From Eubacterium sp. (GTDB taxonomy: Bacteria; Bacillota; Clostridia; Lachnospirales; Lachnospiraceae): a DNA stretch of 6,613 nucleotides. Location of the stretch: positions 1 to 6,613 of the forward strand of contig JAILAS010000179.1 of assembly GCA_024681495.1 (NCBI GenBank), in the 5' to 3' direction. The notes beneath the pieces are model-generated. The model ran no database searches. It saw only the letters and a program-made list of their open reading frames with translations, and had not been told where the DNA came from. How positions within the stretch are numbered: position 1 is the first letter of the stretch; each line of letters begins with the position of its first letter. The translations under genes and the position numbers were made by a program. Positions 1-5,367 of the stretch are shown here, piece after piece.

Positions 1-1
1 C

Positions 2-1306
2 ATAAACGAACTCGAAGCATCAGGCCACGAGGCGTATGCCGTGGGCGGGTGTGTTCGTGACTGCCTTATGGGGAGGGTTCCGTCGGATTGGGATATAACC
101 ACGGATGCCCTCCCCGAGGAGGTTAAGGGCATCTTTAAGAAGACCTTCGACACGGGCATCGAGCACGGGACCGTGACGGTCCTCATCGACCATGTCGGGT
201 ACGAGGTCACCACCTACAGGGTGGAAGAGGGCTACAGTGACATGCGTCACCCCGACCACGTCAGGTTCACGCGCAGCCTTGAGGAGGACCTTAAGAGGAG
301 GGACTTCACCATAAACGCCATGGCCTGTGGCAAAGACGGAGAGATTGTGGATATCTTCGGCGGCCGTGACGACATGGAAAAAGGCCTTATTCGCGCCGTG
401 GGTGACCCGCGCGAGCGCTTCGGCGAGGACGCGCTTCGTATGATGCGCGCGGTAAGGTTCGCTGCGACCACCGGGTTCGAGATAGAGGAGGGCACTCGAC
501 TCGCTATAAAGGAGCTGGCGGGGAACCTCTCCGTGGTGAGTGCCGAGAGGATAAGGGTGGAGCTCGAGAAGCTCCTCGTTTCGCCCCACCCGGAACGCAT
601 GCGTGACCTCTACGAACTGGGGCTTTCCGCCGTGTTTATGCCCGAGTTCGACACCATGATGGAGACCGTTCAGAACAATCCCCATCATATGTACACGGTC
701 GGAGAGCACACGATTAAGGCGCTCGAGGAGATAGAACCCGACCGCCTGCTCAGGCTCGCTATGCTCTTCCACGACGTGTCGAAGCCCGAGTGTAAGACGA
801 CCGACGACAAAGGCATCGATCACTTCAAGGGGCATCAGACGGCCGGGGCCGATCTTTGCCGGCGCATAATGAGGCGGCTTAAGTTCGACAATGATTCCAT
901 AAAGAGGGTCTCCAACTACGTGCTTTGGCACGACGCGAATCCCCGAGGCATAAAGGCCGTAAGGAGGCTCCTTTCCAAGGCCGGTTATGAAGCGTATCCC
1001 GGTCTCTTCAGCATAAAGAGGGCGGACGTCCTGGCCCAGAGCGACTACCGCAGGGAGGAGAAGCTCTCGGCGCTGGAGCAGTACATGGACGCCTACCGTG
1101 CCGTGATCGAGGACGAACAGTGCGTTAAGGTTAAGGACCTTAAGATAGGAGGCAAAGACCTCATGGACATGGGGGTTCCCTCGGGTCCCCGCATCGGAGA
1201 GATACTGAATGTGCTCCTGGAGGCCGTGATAGAGGAGCCTGAGCTCAACGACAGGCAGACTCTTTTAGCTGTGGCAGAGGAGCTGGCAACGGGCGGAGAA
1301 TTATAG
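2..1306 (+). CDS. cca: CCA tRNA nucleotidyltransferase with HD domain, 5' partial
   Basis: This enzyme adds or repairs the 3'-terminal CCA of tRNAs from CTP and ATP without a nucleic-acid template, in the cytoplasm. The open frame runs to the left window edge, so the start is missing; a GTG at 41 lies inside the conserved AVGGCVRD motif and cannot be the start. In visible numbering (residue 1 at base 2) the class II nucleotidyltransferase signatures are in order: GGCVRD near 15, the metal-binding D29-W-D31, RRDFTINAMA at 99-108, and EDALR at 142-146 before an arginine-rich helix (MMRAVRF). An HD-type domain follows, with the HD pair at 257-258 in LFHDVSKPE. This nucleotidyltransferase plus HD layout is common in Firmicutes; whether the HD part is an active phosphohydrolase cannot be told here. 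Codon use is rich in AUA and AGG. The TAG stop directly abuts the ATG of the next gene. The alternative, poly(A) polymerase, is less likely in this group. Confidence 0.95.
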   Translation: MNELEASGHEAYAVGGCVRDCLMGRVPSDWDITTDALPEEVKGIFKKTFDTGIEHGTVTVLIDHVGYEVTTYRVEEGYSDMRHPDHVRFTRSLEEDLKRRDFTINAMACGKDGEIVDIFGGRDDMEKGLIRAVGDPRERFGEDALRMMRAVRFAATTGFEIEEGTRLAIKELAGNLSVVSAERIRVELEKLLVSPHPERMRDLYELGLSAVFMPEFDTMMETVQNNPHHMYTVGEHTIKALEEIEPDRLLRLAMLFHDVSKPECKTTDDKGIDHFKGHQTAGADLCRRIMRRLKFDNDSIKRVSNYVLWHDANPRGIKAVRRLLSKAGYEAYPGLFSIKRADVLAQSDYRREEKLSALEQYMDAYRAVIEDEQCVKVKDLKIGGKDLMDMGVPSGPRIGEILNVLLEAVIEEPELNDRQTLLAVAEELATGGEL

Positions 1307-2632
1307 ATGAAAAGAGAATCGGTTAAAAACTGCATACTGATGGCGCTGCTTATGGCGGTTCTGTGTGTTGCGCTCGCCGCCTGCGGCGACAGCAATGACG
1401 GCAAACTCGTCACTGGCGATGCGGGCGTAAAGATAAGCGGAGATCTCTGGGACGACGAGGAAGTCGGCGAGACCTCCGGCGAGTACATCCTCATGGCCAT
1501 AAATACGGACGAGAAGTCCATGCGCTTCTACAACGTGACCTTAAAGAGGATGCAGACCTTCAGCTACGACTCCTTCACCACGTATGTGGACGCGTACGGA
1601 GATGACTCGAAGCTCGCGGAGTTTTCGGTTGGAGAGGCCGTGAAGCTCGCCCTCACCAGCGGTTCCTACACGATCTCTGTGGTGGAGAAGGACCCCGACG
1701 CGTTTAGGATGACGGACCTGTCCAACTATGAGCTTCACACCGGCACGGAGTCCGGAGGGCTCAGGTACATCTCCGTCGGCAGCTATAAGTACCAGATCGC
1801 CGACGAGTGCGTGGCATTCTCGGGCGACGAACAGATAGAGATATCCGAGATTGACGGCTCGGACATGGTGAGCATCCGCGGGTTCGACCGCACGGTTTAC
1901 TCGATTGTCGTGGAGACCGGGCACGGCACCGTATCCCTGAAGGGTGAGGAGGCGTTCGTCGGCGGCTACATGGTGATCGGAAACCAGGTCAGCGCCGGGA
2001 TTACGGAGAACCTGACCGTCTCGGTCCGCGAGGGCGAGTACGTTATGAAGGTCGCCAACAACGGGCAGGGCGGAAGCGTTAAGATAAAGGTGGAGAACGG
2101 CAGGAACACGGTGGTGGATCTGTCCTCGATAGACGTCTCCTCGAGCGCCAAGTACGGTGAGCTCACGTTCAACCTCACGCCTGCCGACACGGTCCTCACC
2201 ATAAACGGCGAGGTCAGGGATACGTCGCGCAAGGTGACGCTGGCCTACGGCACATACCTCATGCAGCTTAAGGCGCCGGGGTACTCCACGGTCACGAGGC
2301 TCCTCATGGTGAATTCGCCGTCCACGGTGGTTTCGCTGGACGTGGCTTCCCTGGCTGAGGAGGACGCCGAGTCCTCGAGCTCTGACTCCGCGGATACGGA
2401 TACGTCCGGTTCGTCCTCGAGCTCCTCGAGCTCGTCGAGCAGTTCTTCCTCGTCGGGCAGCGATTCGTCGTCCTCGTATTCGTCGACCATATCCGACCTT
2501 TACGACTCGCTCACGAGCTCTTCGGACGACGATTCCGACTCCTCGACGATAAGCTCTCTGATGTCGTCGCTGCTGGGTGACGAGGGATCGACGATTTCCG
2601 ACTCGGTGCTCGATATTATTACCGGTGATTAG
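1307..2632 (+). CDS. Secreted lipoprotein with PEGA-like domain and serine-rich tail, function unknown
   Basis: The 441-residue product starts with a lipoprotein signal peptide: basic N terminus (KRE), hydrophobic core about 9-23, and lipobox L23-A-A-C26 followed by Gly-Asp, so it should be lipidated at Cys26 and anchored outside the membrane. Residues about 60-200 look beta-rich and I do not recognise them. Residues about 206-275 resemble a divergent PEGA-like unit. Residues about 284-347 fit the PEGA pattern better (TPADTVLTINGEVR, then YGTYLMQLKAPGY). PEGA domains are small beta modules of surface proteins. From about 355 the chain becomes a Ser/Asp-rich linker with 15 consecutive serines (369-383), then three degenerate STIS-starting repeats up to the end. 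The ATG follows the cca stop directly, with GGAG at 1295-1298 as ribosome binding site, so expression is probably coupled to cca. There is no catalytic motif; a cell-wall or surface-sensing role is only a guess. No convincing terminator follows. Confidence 0.85.
   Translation: MKRESVKNCILMALLMAVLCVALAACGDSNDGKLVTGDAGVKISGDLWDDEEVGETSGEYILMAINTDEKSMRFYNVTLKRMQTFSYDSFTTYVDAYGDDSKLAEFSVGEAVKLALTSGSYTISVVEKDPDAFRMTDLSNYELHTGTESGGLRYISVGSYKYQIADECVAFSGDEQIEISEIDGSDMVSIRGFDRTVYSIVVETGHGTVSLKGEEAFVGGYMVIGNQVSAGITENLTVSVREGEYVMKVANNGQGGSVKIKVENGRNTVVDLSSIDVSSSAKYGELTFNLTPADTVLTINGEVRDTSRKVTLAYGTYLMQLKAPGYSTVTRLLMVNSPSTVVSLDVASLAEEDAESSSSDSADTDTSGSSSSSSSSSSSSSSSGSDSSSSYSSTISDLYDSLTSSSDDDSDSSTISSLMSSLLGDEGSTISDSVLDIITGD
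2414..2440 (+). repeat. Tandem 9-bp serine-codon repeat
   Basis: Three adjacent in-frame 9-bp units are visible: TCCTCGAGC at 2414-2422 and 2423-2431, and a one-mismatch copy (TCGTCGAGC) at 2432-2440. A further single copy lies at 2372-2380. They encode part of the run of 15 serines in the lipoprotein tail. Because the unit is a multiple of three, slippage would lengthen or shorten the tail without breaking the frame. The rest of the run mixes TCN and AGY codons. Confidence 0.7.
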
Positions 2633-2682
2633 CCCGTAAAAACGGCGTTTGTGGCCAAATATTACGATTGGGTTACATAATT

Positions 2683-2711
2683 TTGAAAAAAGTCCCGATT
2701 TTGCCGATAAA
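2683..2711 (+). promoter_or_regulatory. Possible upstream hup promoter
   Basis: TTGAAA at 2683-2688 and GATAAA at 2706-2711 are 17 bp apart, a 5/6 and 4/6 match to the sigma-A consensus. It lies in an AT-rich stretch about 55 bp upstream of the much better promoter at 2736. It could be a weak second promoter for hup or chance in AT-rich DNA. Confidence 0.25.
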
Positions 2712-2735
2712 ACGTAACAAAATGCCCCGAATTCC

Positions 2736-2764
2736 TTGACAAACAGGGCAAAAGCAAATATTAT
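2736..2764 (+). promoter_or_regulatory. Main hup promoter (sigma-A type)
   Basis: A perfect -35 box TTGACA (2736-2741) and a -10 box TATTAT (2759-2764, one mismatch to TATAAT) are separated by the ideal 17 bp. Transcription should start near 2770-2772, giving a leader of about 87 nt before the hup ATG. The near-consensus sequence fits the high expression expected of HU. Confidence 0.85.
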
Positions 2765-2774
2765 TGTAGATGTT

Positions 2775-2823
2775 TGAGGGAGTCCTCATTCAAGAAATCT
2801 AAAGTGTTGCCGGGGGGCAACGC
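2775..2823 (+). other. Structured 5' leader of hup with two hairpins
   Basis: Within the predicted hup leader, TGAGG (2775-2779) can pair with CCTCA (2784-2788) around a GAGT loop, only a few nucleotides from the predicted 5' end. A stronger hairpin follows: GTTGCC (2806-2811) and GGCAAC (2816-2821) around GGGG, extendable by a U-G and a G-C pair to 2804-2823. The AGGAGG ribosome binding site (2844-2849) lies 20 nt further on and is not inside either stem. The hairpins may stabilise the mRNA or bind a regulator; they match no riboswitch class I know. Confidence 0.5.
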
Positions 2824-2857
2824 GAAATACCAATTCATATTTCAGGAGGAAGAGTAA

Positions 2858-3139
2858 ATGAACAAGACAGAGTTAGTTGCAGCAATCGCTGAGAAGGCTA
2901 ATCTTTCTAAGAAGGAAGCTGACGCAGCAGTTAAGGCTTTTACAGAGGTAGTTACCGAGGAGCTTAAGAAGGGTGAGAAGATTCAGCTCGTTGGTTTCGG
3001 TACTTTCGAGGTTTCCGCCAGAGCAGCTCGCGAGGGAAGAAATCCCCAGACCGGCGCTACTATGAAGATCGCAGCTTCCAAGGCTCCGAAGTTCAAGGCT
3101 GGTAAGGCTCTTAAGGACGCCGTTAACAAGAAGAAATAA
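2858..3139 (+). CDS. hup: DNA-binding protein HU
   Basis: HU is a small dimeric nucleoid protein that bends and compacts DNA without strong sequence preference. The 93-residue product has the usual family length and layout: an N-terminal helix pair (MNKTELVAAIAEKANLSKKE), the turn KGEKIQLVGFGTF at about 38-50, the DNA-contacting beta arm with the tip GRNP including Pro63, and a C-terminal segment PKFKAGKALKDAVN. The ATG at 2858 has AGGAGG at 2844-2849 with 8 nt spacing. It has its own near-consensus promoter and intrinsic terminator. Codon use differs sharply from its neighbours: GTT, GCT, CTT and AAG dominate, the three Ile codons are ATC or ATT, and AGG and AUA are absent. This is typical of translational selection in a very highly expressed gene, not necessarily of transfer. 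HU is much more likely than IHF given the protein sequence and lineage. Confidence 0.97.
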   Translation: MNKTELVAAIAEKANLSKKEADAAVKAFTEVVTEELKKGEKIQLVGFGTFEVSARAAREGRNPQTGATMKIAASKAPKFKAGKALKDAVNKKK

Positions 3140-3161
3140 TTCTTTTTGAATTGATTATTGC

Positions 3162-3194
3162 GGAGGCACCCGAAACCGGGTGCCTTCTTTATTT
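3162..3194 (+). terminator. Intrinsic terminator of hup
   Basis: An 11-bp stem (3162-3172 with 3177-3187, one G-U pair) encloses the loop AAAC at 3173-3176. Its core is GGCACCCG pairing with CGGGTGCC. A T-rich tail TTCTTTATTT (3185-3194) follows. It starts 22 bp after the hup stop and ends just before the rqcP ribosome binding site, so it separates the strongly expressed hup from rqcP. Confidence 0.85.
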
Positions 3195-3200
3195 AGGAGG
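3195..3200 (+). promoter_or_regulatory. Ribosome binding site that fixes the rqcP start
   Basis: AGGAGG sits 4 nt before ATG 3205. An in-frame upstream TTG at 3151 would place the start before the terminator hairpin and add 18 residues not found in the family, so ATG 3205 is chosen. Confidence 0.85.
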
Positions 3201-3204
3201 ACAC

Positions 3205-3444
3205 ATGAGACTCGACAAATTTTTGAAGGTTTCCAGGCTGATAAAGAGGCGAAGCGTCGCCAACGAGGCGTGCGACGCCGGCAGGGTGCTGGTAAACGAC
3301 AGGCCTGCGAAGGCCTCGACCAAGGTGAAGGTGGGCGACACCATCGAGATTCAGTTCGGGACCAAGAGCGTCAAGGTCAGGGTGCTTCGGGTGGCGGAGA
3401 CCGTCCGCAAGGAAGAGGCCGCCGACATGGTAGAGTATATCTGA
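3205..3444 (+). CDS. rqcP: RqcP-type S4-domain RNA-binding protein (YabO family)
   Basis: The 79-residue protein is almost entirely one S4 RNA-binding domain. It begins MRLDKFLKVSRLIKRRS, nearly identical to the start of B. subtilis RqcP (YabO) as I know it, followed by the S4 core AGRVLVNDRPAKASTKVKVGD and the family C-terminal segment RKEEAADM. In B. subtilis RqcP works with RqcH on stalled 60S-like 50S subunits, helping add the poly-alanine tail that marks incomplete proteins for breakdown. The basic residues R2, K5, K8, R11, K14, R15 and R16 form the likely rRNA/tRNA contact face. Gene position between hup and divIC also matches the yabO locus. I see no promoter between hup and this gene, so it probably depends on read-through of the hup terminator. 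The related heat-shock protein Hsp15 (HslR) shares the fold but is less likely here. Confidence 0.9.
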   Translation: MRLDKFLKVSRLIKRRSVANEACDAGRVLVNDRPAKASTKVKVGDTIEIQFGTKSVKVRVLRVAETVRKEEAADMVEYI

Positions 3445-3480
3445 TGCGCGACATCCGCGTGATTCCCGCGCGGGAGCGCC

Positions 3481-3512
3481 GCCGCCGGACGAATTGGCGG
3501 CATTTCAATCTT
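3481..3512 (+). terminator. Possible weak terminator after rqcP
   Basis: GCCGCC (3481-3486) pairs perfectly with GGCGGC (3496-3501) around a 9-nt loop, 36 bp after the rqcP stop. The tail ATTTCAATCTT is only moderately T-rich, so termination would be weak. A 12-bp palindrome TCCCGCGCGGGA (3464-3475) lies just upstream and could add structure. Position between two transcription units supports the call. Confidence 0.4.
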
Positions 3513-3517
3513 GGCGG

Positions 3518-3546
3518 TTGAAAATAATTAAAATGTGATATAAAAT
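3518..3546 (+). promoter_or_regulatory. Promoter of the divIC-tilS-hpt-ftsH operon
   Basis: TTGAAA (3518-3523) and TAAAAT (3541-3546) are 17 bp apart, each one mismatch (-35: TTGACA; -10: TATAAT) from the sigma-A consensus. The start of transcription should fall near A3553, giving a leader of about 76 nt. The DNA changes abruptly from GC-rich to AT-rich here, as expected at a promoter. Confidence 0.75.
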
Positions 3547-3552
3547 GACTTT

Positions 3553-3618
3553 AGGTTTATGTAAACCTGTCGATATATTCTATAGAGCGGCGTCTCGGGA
3601 AAACGCCGTTTAGACAGG
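3553..3618 (+). promoter_or_regulatory. Structured leader with competing pairings before divIC
   Basis: Three pairings are visible. Stem A: AGGTTTA (3553-3559) with TAAACCT (3562-3568), at the predicted transcript 5' end; as RNA it would form 6 bp with an AUGU loop, and as DNA it is an inverted repeat at the start site. Stem B: 3586-3593 with 3603-3610 (core CGGCGT/ACGCCG), 9-nt loop. Stem C: CCTGTC (3566-3571) with GACAGG (3613-3618), enclosing stem B. Stems A and C share bases 3566-3568 and exclude each other. Stem C covers the upstream end of the purine-rich ribosome binding tract AGGAAGGA (3616-3623), so it could lower translation of divIC. No known riboswitch motif is recognised. Confidence 0.4.
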
Positions 3619-3628
3619 AAGGATTTCT

Positions 3629-3949
3629 ATGACCTTAAAGGGAAGCAGAAAGAAAAACAGAAAGTATCGTACGGATAAGGGGGCATTCCTCAGCGTCGCG
3701 GTGATCGTGCTCATCCTCGTGGCTGTGCTGGGTGTGCGCTGTGTTGGTCTGTATGAGGATATACAGGGATACCGGGCGACTGAGGCGCAGTTGTCGGGTG
3801 ATATAGCCGAGGAGGAGGAGAGGTCTCAGGAGCTCTCTGACTACGAGGAGTACGTCGGAACCGACGAGTACATCATTGAAATGGCCCGAAATAAACTCGG
3901 GCTCGTCTTTGACGGAGAAATATTATTTCGCCAGTCCGGTGAAGATTGA
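3629..3949 (+). CDS. divIC: Septum formation initiator (DivIC/FtsB family)
   Basis: The 106-residue protein is a bitopic cell-division protein of the divisome, expected to bridge with FtsL and DivIB and to act at the septum. The layout is typical: a very basic cytoplasmic N terminus (residues 4-17, KGSRKKNRKYRTDK), one transmembrane segment about 19-36, a short acidic coiled-coil region about 43-73 outside, and the family signature DEYIIEMARNKLGLVFDGE at 79-97. AAGGA at 3619-3623 serves as ribosome binding site 5 nt before the ATG. It is the first gene of the operon and its stop is 2 bp from the tilS ATG. Position upstream of tilS agrees with divIC of B. subtilis, so divIC is preferred over ftsL; the symbol itself is by analogy. 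Confidence 0.88.
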   Translation: MTLKGSRKKNRKYRTDKGAFLSVAVIVLILVAVLGVRCVGLYEDIQGYRATEAQLSGDIAEEEERSQELSDYEEYVGTDEYIIEMARNKLGLVFDGEILFRQSGED

Positions 3950-3951
3950 GA

Positions 3952-5367
3952 ATGTTCGATCTGGAACGCAAAACACTTAATTACATAAGAGAATACGAAA
4001 TGGTTTCTCCGGGGGAGAGGGTTTTTATCGCCCTGTCCGGGGGAGCCGATTCCGTATGCCTTCTTTTATGCCTGAGGGAGCTCTCGAGCGCACTGGGGAT
4101 AACGGTCGGCGCCGTCCACATCGAGCACGGCATAAGGGGGCAGGCCTCTTTGGACGACGCGGAGTTCGTGCGGGAACTGTGCGAGCGGCTGGGTGTCCCC
4201 CTCGTGAGCCGAAGCTTCGACGTCCCGCGGATTGCCGGCGAAGGCGGCACGGGGCTCGAGGAGGCCGCACGCGGCGTGAGGTATGAGACGTTCGCCTCCC
4301 TCCTCTCCGGCGGGCAATGCGACAAGGTGGCCATAGCGCACCACTGCGGGGACATGGTGGAGACTGTGCTCTTCAACCTCGCGCGCGGCAGCTCTCTGGC
4401 GGGGCTCTCCGGGATAAAGCCCGTGAGGGGGCGCTACATCAGGCCGCTGCTCTGGGCGCAGAAGTCCGAGATCGAGGAGTACCTGGCGGCTCGCGGCCAG
4501 GACTTCGTGACCGACGAGAGCAACGCCGACGAGACATACAGCCGCAACCGCCTGAGGCATACCGTGGTTCCGGAGCTCGAGAAAGTACATGCCGGCGCGG
4601 CCGGCAATATAGCTCGCGCGGCGATGTTGCTGGGCGAGGCGGACTCGTATTTCAAGAGGGAGGCGGCGAGATTCTGCGCGGAATACGTCACGGGCTCTGA
4701 GGAAGAGCTGAGCGTTGAAATTGACGAATTATGTAAACCGGACGCACCCCTCCCCTCCTACGTCATCTACGACTGCATCGTCAGGGTGCGAGGGGGAGCG
4801 AAGGATATCACTCAGGCACATGTGGACGCGGTGGGTGGCATATTGCACTCCGGAACGGGCGCATCTGTAGATCTGCCCGGCGGATTGACGGCCGCGGTGT
4901 CCTACGGGAGGCTTACTTTCGGAAAGCGGGAGAGCGGTAATGATAATTATTCGCGGGAGGAGGCCTGCGTGGACGTGGGCGAGCTTCCGTTCGAATGCGA
5001 GTTCGGCGGATATAAGGTGACATTTTCCGCGGAAACTGTTGCATCCTGGGAGGAAATTCGCCGGGATAACAGGTGTACGAAGTATATAGATTGTGGTAAA
5101 ATAATGGACGGTATGCAGCTTAGATATCCGCGGCGCGACGACTATCTGGTCATCGACGATGCGGGGCATACCAAGAGGCTTAACAGGCTTTTTATCGACA
5201 GCAAGGTGCCTGCGGAGAAGCGGGAGAGGTTCCCGGTTCTGTGCGACGGCAGCAGGGTCATCTGGGCACTTGGGCTCAGGTTCTCGAAGTCGCATTGTGT
5301 GAGCGACCTTGGGGAATCGATAGTTAGAATTGACATAACGGAGATTGACGATGAAGGAAGAAATTAG
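3952..5367 (+). CDS. tilS: tRNA(Ile)-lysidine synthetase
   Basis: TilS uses ATP to attach lysine to C34 of tRNA-Ile2 (anticodon CAU), creating lysidine so that it reads AUA and is charged with Ile instead of Met. The 471-residue product has the PP-loop SGGADS at 29-34, then VHIEHGIRG, the conserved HHCGDMVET stretch and GSSLAGLSGI, RPLL, and the DESNADETYSRNRLRH motif of the N-type ATP-pyrophosphatase core. The second half holds the substrate-binding and C-terminal domains (MQLRYPRRDDYLVI, KRLNRLFIDSKVP, RFSKSH), so this is the long Bacillus-like form. Start: ATG 3952 is 2 bp after the divIC stop, with GGTGA at 3938-3942; an in-frame TTG at 3946 overlapping the stop is possible and would add two residues. 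The 3' end overlaps hpt by 17 bp. The enzyme's job fits the heavy AUA use in neighbouring genes. Confidence 0.96.
   Translation: MFDLERKTLNYIREYEMVSPGERVFIALSGGADSVCLLLCLRELSSALGITVGAVHIEHGIRGQASLDDAEFVRELCERLGVPLVSRSFDVPRIAGEGGTGLEEAARGVRYETFASLLSGGQCDKVAIAHHCGDMVETVLFNLARGSSLAGLSGIKPVRGRYIRPLLWAQKSEIEEYLAARGQDFVTDESNADETYSRNRLRHTVVPELEKVHAGAAGNIARAAMLLGEADSYFKREAARFCAEYVTGSEEELSVEIDELCKPDAPLPSYVIYDCIVRVRGGAKDITQAHVDAVGGILHSGTGASVDLPGGLTAAVSYGRLTFGKRESGNDNYSREEACVDVGELPFECEFGGYKVTFSAETVASWEEIRRDNRCTKYIDCGKIMDGMQLRYPRRDDYLVIDDAGHTKRLNRLFIDSKVPAEKRERFPVLCDGSRVIWALGLRFSKSHCVSDLGESIVRIDITEIDDEGRN

Noticed and set aside
20..931. Long minus-strand frame opposite cca
   Set aside because: It is the antisense of a well-supported cca gene, shows no family motif, and arises from GC-rich codon bias.
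2245..2490. Acidic minus-strand frame opposite the serine tract
   Set aside because: The Glu/Asp-rich product is just the reverse reading of TCG/TCC serine codons; the + strand has lipobox, ribosome binding site and domain support.
2634..2650. Terminator hairpin after the lipoprotein gene
   Set aside because: CCGT/ACGG gives only a 4-bp stem and is followed by CGTTTGTGG rather than a T-run; too weak to call.
2698..2723. ATTTTG...CAAAAT inverted repeat before the hup promoter
   Set aside because: The 6-bp AT-rich arms with a 14-bp spacer are expected by chance in such AT-rich DNA.
3151..3204. N-terminal extension of rqcP from TTG 3151
   Set aside because: It would be translated across the terminator hairpin, has no good ribosome binding site, and the family starts at MRLDKFLK (3205).
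4056..4700. Arginine-rich + strand and minus-strand frames inside tilS
   Set aside because: They are out-of-frame shadows of tilS with low-complexity basic products and no motifs.
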